A DNA stretch of 64,000 bases from CAYUET01 sp964443875. Lineage in GTDB: Bacteria; Auribacterota; JAFGBW01. Location of the stretch: the NCBI GenBank assembly GCA_964443875.1, contig CAYUET010000004.1, positions 1 through 64,000 on the forward strand. The letters are read 5' to 3'. Below are positions 25,840 to 34,401 of the stretch, one piece after another. The translations under genes and the position numbers were made by a program. The notes beneath the pieces are model-generated. The model searched no databases, was not told where the DNA came from, and was given only the letters and a program-made list of their open reading frames with translations. Every line of letters starts with the position of its first letter. Position 1 is the stretch's first letter.

Positions 25840-26558
25840 TGCTCCCTTTTTTCCCTTCATTTAAAGGTCGAGGAGGAAAAAGCGAACCCAAAGACAAGAA
25901 GGCATTCCTTGATCTCATGCATGATGTCCGCAATCCCATGTCCGTCATTTATACATCCCTGGAAATTCTTTTTATTAAAAAATGGAGAGAGGATAATCAG
26001 GATGAACTTTTCAAGCAGTTAACGATATGCAAATCCCAGCTGGACAGGATCCGGATCATGCTTGGAAACTATGCAGATCTCCTGCGCATGGAAGATATTC
26101 CCGTAATCAGGATGGAAGAGAAGATCAGCTGTCTGCTTCAGGGAATTCTGAATTCTTTTGCTCCCAGATTCATGATTGAGAAAAAAAATATTTTTCTGGA
26201 TTCCCAGGTGGAAAGCTATTGCGTGGACAGAAATATTTTTAAGCAACTGGTTCATAACATGATTGAACATGCTCTTTTTTTTGCTGAACCCGATTCTCAG
26301 ACCTCGCTCATGGTTTCAGTTCGGGAACAGGGGCTTACCCTTGAAATTCGATATCCGGGCAGTGACATTAAGACAGAGGAGATCGACAGAATATTTCAAA
26401 ATGCGGAAAGGGTGAAGGACCAGAAATCCGGGGTCAAATACAATAAAGGTTTTGGGTTGAGCTATAATCATTTAATGTCAATCCATCTCGGGGGAAGTTT
26501 TTCATTTTCAGTCGATCCCGGAACCTTTGAACACCGCCTTTTGCTGAGGCTTCCCTGA
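25839..26558 (+). CDS. Histidine kinase-like protein without sensor domain
   Basis: The 239-residue protein contains a HisKA-like dimerisation segment with His in LMHDVRNPMSVIYTSLEI (about residues 28-45) and a GHKL ATPase domain with an N-box-like LVHNMIEHALFF, a weak G1-like element (RYPGSDIKTEEIDRIFQ), and a KGFGLSYNHLMSIHLGG G2 box. There is no membrane segment and no input domain, so it is cytoplasmic. It overlaps the upstream gene and precedes rsmI by four bases. No response regulator is next to it. Confidence 0.7.
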   Translation: MLPFFPSFKGRGGKSEPKDKKAFLDLMHDVRNPMSVIYTSLEILFIKKWREDNQDELFKQLTICKSQLDRIRIMLGNYADLLRMEDIPVIRMEEKISCLLQGILNSFAPRFMIEKKNIFLDSQVESYCVDRNIFKQLVHNMIEHALFFAEPDSQTSLMVSVREQGLTLEIRYPGSDIKTEEIDRIFQNAERVKDQKSGVKYNKGFGLSYNHLMSIHLGGSFSFSVDPGTFEHRLLLRLP

Positions 26559-26562
26559 GGTT

Positions 26563-27420
26563 ATGAAAAACAGCGAATTCAATCCGGGGAAGGGCGTTAT
26601 TTATGTGGCGGCAACTCCTATCGGAAATCTGGAAGACATGTCTCCCCGCTTGTTGAGAATATTAGGGACGGCAGACGTTGTTGCCTGTGAGGATACCCGG
26701 GTTTCCATGAAGCTTCTGGAAATGGCCAATTCCAGAGCCAGGCTGGTCAGTCATCATAAATTCAATGAAAATAAGACGCTTGAGGATCTCGTGGCTTCTG
26801 CGGAAGCCGGAAAGACGCTGGTCTTAATCAGTGATGCAGGGACTCCCTGTATTTCCGATCCCGGATATAAACTCATTGAAAAGGCCCATGAAAAGGGGAT
26901 TGCGGTCAGGGTTTTGCCGGGCCCCAGCTCTGTTATTTCGGCGGCATCTGTTTCCGGGTTTGACTGTACTTCTTTCATGTTTCTGGGTTTTTTGCCCCGA
27001 AAAGAGGAGGAACTGATCCGGGTGCTGGAAACAGCCGTTGAGTTTAAAGGTGCGGTTATTTTTCTGGAATCCCCGCAAAGACTTAAAGACACCCTTTCCT
27101 GTCTGAGGGAGATTTTAAGCCCTGCTACACAACTTTGTCTTTGCAAGGAAATGAGTAAAAAACATGAGAATATTCATCGGGGGCTCCTGGAGGAAATGGC
27201 CGGATGGCTTGAGGAAAGGGAAGTACTGGGAGAGTGGGTGTGCCTTCTTGACCGGATCGTTTTTAAAAGAATTTCCGGGGCATCAAAAGGCTTTTCTGTT
27301 GAGGAAGTTGCCGGATATTTTAACCTTCCCCGGAGTAAGGCGTCAAAAATAATTTCTCTGATCACAGGTAAAAGCAGGAAAGAGATTTACTCTTCTTCAA
27401 TTCCAACACTTGATCGATAG
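26563..27420 (+). CDS. rsmI: 16S rRNA (cytidine1402-2'-O)-methyltransferase
   Basis: The 285-residue protein is RsmI, a tetrapyrrole-methylase-fold enzyme. The N terminus has VIYVAATPIGNLEDMSPR, then CEDTRVSMKLLE, HKFNE, LISDAGTPCISDPGYKL and VLPGPSSVISAASVSGF. It uses S-adenosylmethionine to methylate the ribose of C1402 in the ribosomal P site. The C-terminal extension is the usual small helical domain. It is cotranscribed with the kinase-like gene. Confidence 0.94.
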   Translation: MKNSEFNPGKGVIYVAATPIGNLEDMSPRLLRILGTADVVACEDTRVSMKLLEMANSRARLVSHHKFNENKTLEDLVASAEAGKTLVLISDAGTPCISDPGYKLIEKAHEKGIAVRVLPGPSSVISAASVSGFDCTSFMFLGFLPRKEEELIRVLETAVEFKGAVIFLESPQRLKDTLSCLREILSPATQLCLCKEMSKKHENIHRGLLEEMAGWLEEREVLGEWVCLLDRIVFKRISGASKGFSVEEVAGYFNLPRSKASKIISLITGKSRKEIYSSSIPTLDR

Positions 27421-27495
27421 AAAAAAATCTGGCATAGGTAGAGTCTTTTCGTTATGATGAAAAAAAGGGCAACAGGATAAAAAAAGGATGTGGTT

Positions 27496-28593
27496 ATGAA
27501 ATTTCAGTGTTCCAAGTCAGATATTCTCTCTAACCTGCAGCAGGCGCAAAATATTGTCGGGCAAAGAACAACGCTGGCCATTCTTTCGAATGTGCTCATG
27601 GAAACCAAAGGAAATGAGCTCACCTTTACTTCCACAGACCTGGAAATCGGCCTTATTTCATCCTGCAAGGTGGATGTTCTGGAAGAAGGTAAAACAACGA
27701 TTCCTGCCAGAAAGCTTTTTGATATCATCCGTAATCTTCCGGACCAGACGATCAGCATGGAAGTGGATTCCAATAATGTTGCCCAGATCAAATGCGGTAA
27801 ATCAAGCTATAAAATTTACGGTATTTCAGCGGAAGATTTTCCTCATCTGCCGGATTTTTCACAGGAGCACAACTTTGAATTTAATCAGTCCCTGCTTAAA
27901 AAGCTTATCCGCCAGACCAGTTTTTCCATCTCCAGGGATGAATCCCGATACGTTCTCAACGGAATCTATATGGTTTTTAATGCATCGGAAATCCTGGGGG
28001 TATCAACAGACGGCCGGAGATTATCTCTTTCCCGTCATACTGGAATGAACTTCAAGGATATGAAAATTGATTTCATTATTCCTTCCAAAACAGTATCTGA
28101 GCTTCAGAAAATTCTGAGTGATGAAGGGTTGGTCAGGGTCTATCCGAAGGGAAATCAGGTATGCTTTCAAATGGGAACGACGACCCTTATTACCAAGCTT
28201 ATCGAAGGAAATTTTCCGGAATACCAGGCTGTGATCCCTGAAAATTCTACCCAGAAAGTGATTTTTAACAAGGAGGAATTCGCTTCCGCGATTCACCGCG
28301 TCGCTCTTTTTACCTCTGAAAAATACAATTCCATCAAGCTGGTTTTCAGCAATAACCGCTGTGTCATTTCCGCCAATTCTCCCAATGTCGGCGAAGCCCG
28401 GGAAGAGATTGAAGTGGAGTTTGCAGGAGCGGAGATGCCCATTGCTTTTAATCCGAATTACCTTCTGGATATTCTAAAATGCCTCGATACGGTCTCTGTG
28501 ACCATGGAGCTTACAGACTCTTTAAAACCCGGGGTCGTCAGGGAAGGGACAGAGTTTCTTTCCGTGATCATGCCCATGCGTCTGACGGAATAA
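27496..28593 (+). CDS. dnaN: DNA polymerase III sliding clamp (beta subunit)
   Basis: The 365-residue protein has the length of DnaN and its three-domain pattern. It starts MKFQCSKSDILSNL, contains FTSTDLEIGL, EGNFPEYQAVIP in the middle domain, and ends with the clamp C terminus FLSVIMPMRLTE. It rings DNA and tethers polymerase III and other partners. The ATG at 27496 is preferred over GTG at 27490 because AAGGAT is seven bases before it. recF follows at once. Confidence 0.95.
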   Translation: MKFQCSKSDILSNLQQAQNIVGQRTTLAILSNVLMETKGNELTFTSTDLEIGLISSCKVDVLEEGKTTIPARKLFDIIRNLPDQTISMEVDSNNVAQIKCGKSSYKIYGISAEDFPHLPDFSQEHNFEFNQSLLKKLIRQTSFSISRDESRYVLNGIYMVFNASEILGVSTDGRRLSLSRHTGMNFKDMKIDFIIPSKTVSELQKILSDEGLVRVYPKGNQVCFQMGTTTLITKLIEGNFPEYQAVIPENSTQKVIFNKEEFASAIHRVALFTSEKYNSIKLVFSNNRCVISANSPNVGEAREEIEVEFAGAEMPIAFNPNYLLDILKCLDTVSVTMELTDSLKPGVVREGTEFLSVIMPMRLTE

Positions 28594-28596
28594 TGT

Positions 28597-29691
28597 TTGT
28601 TTGTCCGTGAACTGAACCTTCAGCGTTTCAGGCTTTTTAAGGATCTGAGAGTTGAGCTCCGGGAGGGGCTGAATTATTTTTTTGGAAAGAATGCCCAGGG
28701 GAAAACCTCCCTGCTTGAAGCATTGTGCCTAATCTCCACCGGAAAATCTTTTGTCACCCATCTTTCCAGGGAGATGATTGCGTTCGGAGAAAATCATTTT
28801 TTTATCCGGACAAAGATTGAAAGAGGGCATGGATCCCAGGAGATTAAATTCGGCCAGGACCGGCATGAAAAAAGGGTTTCCGTCAATGGAGAGTCCTTAA
28901 AAAATCTTTCCATGCTTTTGGGAAAGCTGGATACCGTGCTGTTTATTCCATCTGATTTTGACCTGGTGACCGCTCCTCCTGAAATCAAGAGGAGATATCT
29001 GGATGTTCAGCTTTCCCAGGCCTCAGGAGAGTATCTTGAAGCCCTCAAGATTTATAATCGCGTTTTGAAGCAGCGCAACGCTCTTTTAAAACAATCCTGT
29101 CCTGATAAAAAGGAACTGAAAACCTGGACACAAGAGCTGGTTTCCTCAGGCGCCCTGCTGACTGATTTAAGAAGAAGGGCCGTTGAAAGAATTGAAAAAT
29201 ATTCGGTTCATTTTCTGGAGGGGATTTCCGGAGCTAAGGAGAGACTTCAGATTCATTATCTCTCTTTTTTAAAGGACCAGAGGCCTGAACACCCGGAGAA
29301 ATTTTTTCTTGAACGCCTACGGGGGCTGCATGAGCAGGAAAAAAAACTTGGCTACACACTTCTGGGGCCTCATCGTGATGATCTCGAGTTTCAGCTTAAC
29401 GGGTTTGATGCCTCCCGTTATGCTTCCAGGGGGCAGCTTAAAAGCATAGCGATTGCCCTCAAGTTTTCAGAATCCGCCAATTTGAAAAAACTTAAAGGAT
29501 ACTGGCCTGTGCTTCTTATTGATGATATATTCTCCGAACTGGATGAGGAAAGACAAAGGGCTGTTTTCAGTTTCCTGGAACAGGGGCAGCAGGTGATACT
29601 GGCTTCGAATCTTTCGCCTTCCCGTTTTCCCTTTATAAGGCCCTCTGCCTCTTTTGAGGTTCTGGAAGGTTCGCTGAAGCCGGAGGAGTAA
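28597..29691 (+). CDS. recF: DNA replication and repair protein RecF
   Basis: The 364-residue SMC-like ATPase has RELNLQRFRLFKDL at the N terminus, Walker A FFGKNAQGKTSLLEAL, the signature RGQLKSIAIALKFSE, and Walker B PVLLIDDIFSELDEER. RecF loads RecA at gaps with RecO and RecR. The only in-frame start is TTG at 28597. An ATG at 28593, overlapping the dnaN stop as TAATG, is out of frame because TTTG is tandemly doubled right after it; without that four-base duplication the ATG would be in frame. The TTG start, or an assembly error, should be considered. Confidence 0.92.
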   Translation: MFVRELNLQRFRLFKDLRVELREGLNYFFGKNAQGKTSLLEALCLISTGKSFVTHLSREMIAFGENHFFIRTKIERGHGSQEIKFGQDRHEKRVSVNGESLKNLSMLLGKLDTVLFIPSDFDLVTAPPEIKRRYLDVQLSQASGEYLEALKIYNRVLKQRNALLKQSCPDKKELKTWTQELVSSGALLTDLRRRAVERIEKYSVHFLEGISGAKERLQIHYLSFLKDQRPEHPEKFFLERLRGLHEQEKKLGYTLLGPHRDDLEFQLNGFDASRYASRGQLKSIAIALKFSESANLKKLKGYWPVLLIDDIFSELDEERQRAVFSFLEQGQQVILASNLSPSRFPFIRPSASFEVLEGSLKPEE

Positions 29692-29693
29692 AT

Positions 29694-30047
29694 ATGGAAG
29701 ATCAGGATAGAAAAAAAATCAGGAAACGTGAAAAAGATTTAAAGAAACATGAGATAGAGTCCCTATCCCTGATTGTAAACCGCCTTATAACCTCAATCAG
29801 AAAAACGGCTGAAACACAGAAAAACGGGTCTGAGGAGATTCTTTCGGGATGGAGCGAAATCGTCGGTTCGGAAGTGGCTTCACATGCTCAGCCGCTGAAA
29901 ATGGCAAATGGGGTGTTGTTCATTGAGGTGGATTCTCCGGCATGGCTTCATCAGCTGAACACCTTTGCAAAGCCTGTGCTTTTAAATACTTTGAAACAGC
30001 ACTGGCCCTGGATCCGGGAAATTAAATTTACAGCGGTTCAGGGCTGA
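29694..30047 (+). CDS. DUF721 family protein (DciA-like)
   Basis: The 117-residue protein has the DUF721 core, with ILSGWSEIVGSEVASHAQPLKMANGVLFIEVDSP and WLHQLN in order (about residues 45-90), quoted by its parts WSEIVGSEVASHAQPL and VLFIEVDSPAWLHQL. The family includes DciA, the ancestral bacterial helicase operator that helps load DnaB, and the gene is commonly found after recF. An N-terminal Lys/Arg-rich region (about 1-25) could contact DNA. A GGAGGAG site overlaps the recF stop, so translation is coupled. Confidence 0.82.
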   Translation: MEDQDRKKIRKREKDLKKHEIESLSLIVNRLITSIRKTAETQKNGSEEILSGWSEIVGSEVASHAQPLKMANGVLFIEVDSPAWLHQLNTFAKPVLLNTLKQHWPWIREIKFTAVQG

Positions 30048-30063
30048 ATTTAAAATTCATTTA

Positions 30064-30093
30064 TTTACATTTTTTCATTGTTTGTGATACTTT
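30064..30093 (+). promoter_or_regulatory. Possible sigma70 promoter of the hydrogenase-chemoreceptor gene
   Basis: TTTACA (30064-30069) and TACTTT (30088-30093) lie 18 bases apart in the gap after the DUF721 gene. It is a modest match; the ribosome site AAGGAGCG before 30197 is strong. Confidence 0.35.
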
Positions 30094-30196
30094 AATTTTA
30101 AGATTTTGAACCCAGTCATTTCACATAAATTGTTGCCCCGGATCACCGAAAATAAGCGGGTTGCTCAGGATTATTAATAAACAATAAGGAGCGAGT

Positions 30197-32188
30197 ATGA
30201 AGCCATTAGTTTCTGATTTGCGTCAGGTGATTCAGGTTGATAAAGAAAAATGTGTCAACTGCCATCAGTGTATTCAGGCCTGCCCTGTGAAATACTGCAA
30301 CAACGCTTCAGGCGATCATGTGGAAGTTGTGACGGATCTTTGTATCGGATGCGGGAATTGCATTGATGCCTGCAAACATGAAGCCCGTTACGGGATTGAT
30401 GATTTTGAAGAGTTTATGACTGCCGCTTCCCAGAGAGAAAGCCTTGTCGCAATTGTTGCACCTGCAGTGGCTGCCAATTTTCCAAATCAATACCTGGAGC
30501 TGAACGGATGGCTGAAATCCATAGGCGTTCAGGCTCTCTTTGATGTGAGTTTCGGGGCTGAATTAACGGTCAAAACTTACCTTGAGGTGATTAAGGAAAA
30601 GAAACCCAAATGTGTGATTTCCCAGCCCTGTCCGGCCCTGGTTACCTACATTGAAATTTATCACCCTGAACTTCTTGAAAATCTTGCCCCTGCGGACAGT
30701 CCCATGATGCATGCCATGCGCATGGTTCGTGAATTTTATCCTGAATACAGGAACTCCAAGTTTGTTGTCATTTCCCCCTGCCTGGCTAAAAGACGGGAGT
30801 TCGATGAAGTGGGAATAGGGAATTTTAATGTCACCTATCGTTCCATTGATGCGTATCTGAAGCAGAAAAACATTTCCCTCACCCAGTTTCCTAAGACAGA
30901 TTTTGACAATCCTCCGGCTGAACGTGCGGTGCTCTTTTCAACCCCCGGAGGTCTTTTAAGAACAGCGATGCGTGAGGTGCCGGAAATCATAGACAACACC
31001 CGGAAAATAGAAGGGGTCCCTCTGATTTACCACTATTTAAAATCCCTTAAAGTGAACATTAACGGAAACAGGGCGCCTCTGATGGTCGACTGTTTAAGCT
31101 GTGAAATGGGCTGCAACGGGGGGCCGGGAACCCTGAACCGGGCAAAAAGCCCTGATGAAATTGAAAGTCTTATTGAGGCCCGAAATAAGGAAGCTCAGGC
31201 CCAGTATGCTGAACAGGGATTTTTACATTCCGCCAAAAAAGGCAGGGCCAAGCTGGAAAAGCTTATTGATAAATACTGGAAACCCGGGCTGTATGACCGC
31301 CGCTATGTCGACCGTTCTCAGAATTATAAAAAAATACGAACGCCTTCCTCCTCTGAGCTGGATGAGGTTTACCGTAAAACTTACAAAACCAAAAAAGAGG
31401 ATTTTCTTCAGTGCTGTTCCTGCGGGTATAATGATTGCGAACAGATGGCCATTGCCATTTTTAACGGGCTGAATCGTCCTGAAAACTGCAGACATTATAA
31501 AGAAGAAGCCTTAAAAAGAACAAGCCGCGAAGCGATGGAAAAAATCAACAATGAACTGGGATCTACGATTAAGAATGTCATTGCGAACATGGAAAGTGTT
31601 ACCGGAAGCATTACCTCTGTCGCCACGGCAACCGAGGAATTAAGCGCCGCCGTCAATGAAATTTCCACTTCTTCATGCAAAGCCCGGGACGTTACGGAGA
31701 AAGCTTCCACCGAAACCCATGCGATCGGCAGCATCGTGAAGAAACTCGGCATTGCCGCCAAAGAAGTGACTCAGGTCACAGAGGCCATCTCCAATATTGC
31801 GGATCAGACCAAGCTTCTGGCCCTGAATGCAACAATTGAAGCCGCAAGCGCAGGGGCGTCCGGAAAAGGCTTCGCTGTGGTGGCCAGTGAGGTTAAAGAA
31901 CTCGCACGGCAGACAGCAAAGGCTACAGAAGACATTGAGGTTAAGATTGAAGCCATTCAGAACTCCGCTGAAAACACGATCAAGGATATTGAAAAAATCA
32001 GTGATGTGATTGAGGAGGCAAAAGAAAACGTGGTGTCCATTGCCGCGTCCATTGAAGAGCAGGCTTCGGTGACTAAAGATGTTGCCCAAAATATTACCCA
32101 GGCGACAACCCGCGTCCAGTCCATTAATGAACAGATTGTGGGAATGTCCGACAAAATCAAGAAGGTTGCTGAATCTTTTATTCAGTAG
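30197..32188 (+). CDS. Cytoplasmic [FeFe]-hydrogenase-like sensor fused to a chemoreceptor signalling domain
   Basis: The 663-residue protein has two ferredoxin 4Fe-4S motifs (Cys19/22/25/29 and Cys49/52/55/59), then an [FeFe]-hydrogenase catalytic domain. The H-cluster motifs are SQPCPAL (Cys145), SPCLAKR (Cys195) and CLSCEMGCNGG (Cys302 and Cys306). The residue before Cys145 is Pro, where catalytic enzymes have the proton-transfer Cys. Next comes a CCSCGYNDC...C iron-sulfur domain (about 406-431), then a methyl-accepting signalling domain (about 450-663) with the hairpin LLALNATIEAASAG. There is no membrane helix. Such proteins are known as sensory hydrogenases; H2 or redox taxis is inferred. 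Its end overlaps the convergent GGDEF gene by 11 bases. Confidence 0.85.
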   Translation: MKPLVSDLRQVIQVDKEKCVNCHQCIQACPVKYCNNASGDHVEVVTDLCIGCGNCIDACKHEARYGIDDFEEFMTAASQRESLVAIVAPAVAANFPNQYLELNGWLKSIGVQALFDVSFGAELTVKTYLEVIKEKKPKCVISQPCPALVTYIEIYHPELLENLAPADSPMMHAMRMVREFYPEYRNSKFVVISPCLAKRREFDEVGIGNFNVTYRSIDAYLKQKNISLTQFPKTDFDNPPAERAVLFSTPGGLLRTAMREVPEIIDNTRKIEGVPLIYHYLKSLKVNINGNRAPLMVDCLSCEMGCNGGPGTLNRAKSPDEIESLIEARNKEAQAQYAEQGFLHSAKKGRAKLEKLIDKYWKPGLYDRRYVDRSQNYKKIRTPSSSELDEVYRKTYKTKKEDFLQCCSCGYNDCEQMAIAIFNGLNRPENCRHYKEEALKRTSREAMEKINNELGSTIKNVIANMESVTGSITSVATATEELSAAVNEISTSSCKARDVTEKASTETHAIGSIVKKLGIAAKEVTQVTEAISNIADQTKLLALNATIEAASAGASGKGFAVVASEVKELARQTAKATEDIEVKIEAIQNSAENTIKDIEKISDVIEEAKENVVSIAASIEEQASVTKDVAQNITQATTRVQSINEQIVGMSDKIKKVAESFIQ

Positions 32189-33152
32189 AGGAATTGGAAT
32201 TGCCCGGCTTGCGATAGGATCTTCGGTTGATCATATAGTTTGAGCCGGGCATTTTTTTTACCATTTTTTTTAATTCACTGGAAATGGCCGAAGCTTCTCC
32301 GGGATGAAGGATCATAGTCTGACGGGTGTCAATGACAGAAAGTGAAACAGTAGGAAGTGGAAATTTCTGGAGCTTTCCCTGACGGTCCTCTGTTTCAATA
32401 AATCCCCGTAAACGGTCTTCATCATCGGAAAGGGTTGAACTCACCAGGTCAAAATTCTGGATGACCTGTTTGCAGCATTCCTCCACCACGTCGGCAAGGA
32501 CAATAAAAACAAAATCATCCCCACCGATATGCCCGATGAAACCTTTTTCCGGGCAAAGTCGTTTAATCACGTTGGTAAGGATTCTCGCAGTCATTCGGAT
32601 CATATCGTCTCCGCGGGCAAAACCGTATTTGTCATTAAAGGATTTAAAATTATCGATATCGAGATAGGTCAGCCCAAAAGGGGTCTTATTGTTAATGAAA
32701 TTCTGGATGGAGCTCATGATGGAATAATTACCGGGAAGTCTTGTCAGGGGGTTTGCATCCAGGTAGCGGTTGCCGAGAATTTCCTTGATCCGGACCCGAA
32801 GAAGGACTTCTTCCAGTTCGGTGTCCTCCATAACCAGGTCATCCAGAGGAAGCCCTGTGATGACAGGGATCAGAGAGTGAAAATCTGCTCTTTCCACAAT
32901 GAGCATGAGAATCAAGTGCCCGTATACTGCATCATTTTTCATTTGTTTCAGAAAGTTTTCCCAGCCTTCAGTCCGGGTAGAAAGAAGAATGATATCCGGG
33001 GGGGTATTGTAAATCTGCGCCATTGCACTTAGAAGATCAGGATACTGATAAACAAAATAATTCTGGCCGGAAAGATAGTCAATCCAGGAATCAAACTGAT
33101 GATCTTCTCTGAATAAACAGAGGATTCGTTTTTTTTCAAGAAAATCAGACAT
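32178..33152 (-). CDS. GGDEF-domain protein (putative diguanylate cyclase)
   Basis: The 324-residue protein has an N-terminal receiver-like alpha/beta domain (about 1-130) and a GGDEF domain (about 135-300) with LTYLDIDNFKSFNDKYGF and the active-site loop HIGGDDFVFIV. The GGDDF form keeps the acidic residues, so c-di-GMP synthesis is plausible. No RxxD inhibitory site is seen before the loop. It lies seven bases after the HDOD gene and appears to end that signalling operon. Confidence 0.82.
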   Translation of the reverse strand: MSDFLEKKRILCLFREDHQFDSWIDYLSGQNYFVYQYPDLLSAMAQIYNTPPDIILLSTRTEGWENFLKQMKNDAVYGHLILMLIVERADFHSLIPVITGLPLDDLVMEDTELEEVLLRVRIKEILGNRYLDANPLTRLPGNYSIMSSIQNFINNKTPFGLTYLDIDNFKSFNDKYGFARGDDMIRMTARILTNVIKRLCPEKGFIGHIGGDDFVFIVLADVVEECCKQVIQNFDLVSSTLSDDEDRLRGFIETEDRQGKLQKFPLPTVSLSVIDTRQTMILHPGEASAISSELKKMVKKMPGSNYMINRRSYRKPGNSNSSTE

Positions 33153-33159
33153 AGAAAAT

Positions 33160-34032
33160 TTACTTCAAATCTTTAGGGGCAAGACTTGAAAGTCCTTCCA
33201 ATTCCGGTTCAATTCTCTGGATAAGATTTCTTAAGGTTCTTCTGTTCAGTTTGAGGTCGCTTATGACAACAGGGGGGAAATCTTCAAGGGCGATCCCCTG
33301 TAACCCTTGACAGCCCAGGGCATTAACAATGATGTTGGCAGCGGAGACAATGGAGGTCCTCAGGCGGTGTTCAGGGGCTTTTTCAGGTTCATGATGAAAT
33401 CCGATGGGCACTCCCAGTTTTGAGGGGAGGGTCCATTTTTCACAAATCCATTTTCCGATTTCAGAATGATCAAAACCTAAAAGATCCCGTTCGGTTTTCC
33501 ATATTTCCTGCTTTTTTTTGCGGGCGGCATCGCAGACAAGCCGGAATTCTTCGGGGGCTTCAAGAAAAAAAATGACATGACCGATATCATGCAGCAGGCC
33601 GGCGACTGCCGACTCCTCGGAGATTTCTTTGGCGTCCGGCGTATTGAGTGTTAAAGCCAGATTCCGGCAGGCCATGGAAACCATGATGGAATGCCTCCAG
33701 AGCGGATAGGCTTCAGGGGTCAGGGTGTCAAACACGTTGGAGGTGACAATCAGACCTTTAACCGCATCAATTCCTAAAATAACGAGTGCCTGGGTTACCG
33801 TTCCGATGCGCCCCGGAAAACCGTAAAAGGCGGAGTTGACGAGTCTGAGCATTTTACTGGTAAGGGTTTGATCCTTGCTGAGTTCATCTGCAAATTTGGC
33901 CATAGAGGTATTAGGGTCTTTGGCCATTGTGGAAAACTTTGCCATCAGATTCGGAAGTGTGGGCAGATTGTAGAGTTGTTCCACTTTTTTCCGAAACTTG
34001 GCCTTATCAATTTTTATTTCGTTGCCATCCAT
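33160..34032 (-). CDS. HDOD-domain signalling protein
   Basis: The 290-residue protein is an HDOD domain: LYNLPTLPNLMAKF, DELSKDQTLTSKMLRLVNSAFYG and IGTVTQALVILGIDAVKGLI are typical, and AVAGLLHDIGHVIF keeps an HD pair. HDOD proteins act in regulation, often with c-di-GMP or chemotaxis proteins, mostly without enzymatic activity. Two bases separate it from the small upstream gene, and a GGDEF gene follows. Confidence 0.85.
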   Translation of the reverse strand: MDGNEIKIDKAKFRKKVEQLYNLPTLPNLMAKFSTMAKDPNTSMAKFADELSKDQTLTSKMLRLVNSAFYGFPGRIGTVTQALVILGIDAVKGLIVTSNVFDTLTPEAYPLWRHSIMVSMACRNLALTLNTPDAKEISEESAVAGLLHDIGHVIFFLEAPEEFRLVCDAARKKKQEIWKTERDLLGFDHSEIGKWICEKWTLPSKLGVPIGFHHEPEKAPEHRLRTSIVSAANIIVNALGCQGLQGIALEDFPPVVISDLKLNRRTLRNLIQRIEPELEGLSSLAPKDLK

Positions 34033-34034
34033 GA

Positions 34035-34337
34035 TTATTTCCGGGTTTCCAGTATTTCCAGCATAATTTCTTTTAAATCCATATGAAGGCTTTTGGCGGG
34101 AAGATGTGCAAACCGGGCATCAATTTCCTGACGCAGCCTTTGATACTCTTCATCGGATATTTTTTCATCTGAAAGAACATATATCCCGCTGATATTGTTT
34201 CGTACAAACTGGGTGATGATTTTTTCGCTCAATACAGTATTTTCTCCGCAGAGCGTTCTTCCGTTTTCATCCACTACGGGCTTGGCAAGAACCATTCCTG
34301 CAGAGGCAGTCTGAATTGAAATACATTTGATGGACAT
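34035..34337 (-). CDS. Small HD-GYP/HDOD-associated protein
   Basis: The 100-residue protein resembles the N-terminal accessory domain found in front of HD-GYP phosphodiesterases (IQTASAGMVLAKPVVDENGRTL and the ISGIYVLSDE segment). Here it stands alone, two bases before the HDOD gene, so it may be a detached partner domain. The remainder is a charged helix. Function is inferred from context only. Confidence 0.6.
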   Translation of the reverse strand: MSIKCISIQTASAGMVLAKPVVDENGRTLCGENTVLSEKIITQFVRNNISGIYVLSDEKISDEEYQRLRQEIDARFAHLPAKSLHMDLKEIMLEILETRK

Positions 34338-34401
34338 AATATGTTTGGCCTCCCCGGTGATTAAATTGTAGTCGATTTTTAAAAATCAAACAATCGAAAT
34401 C

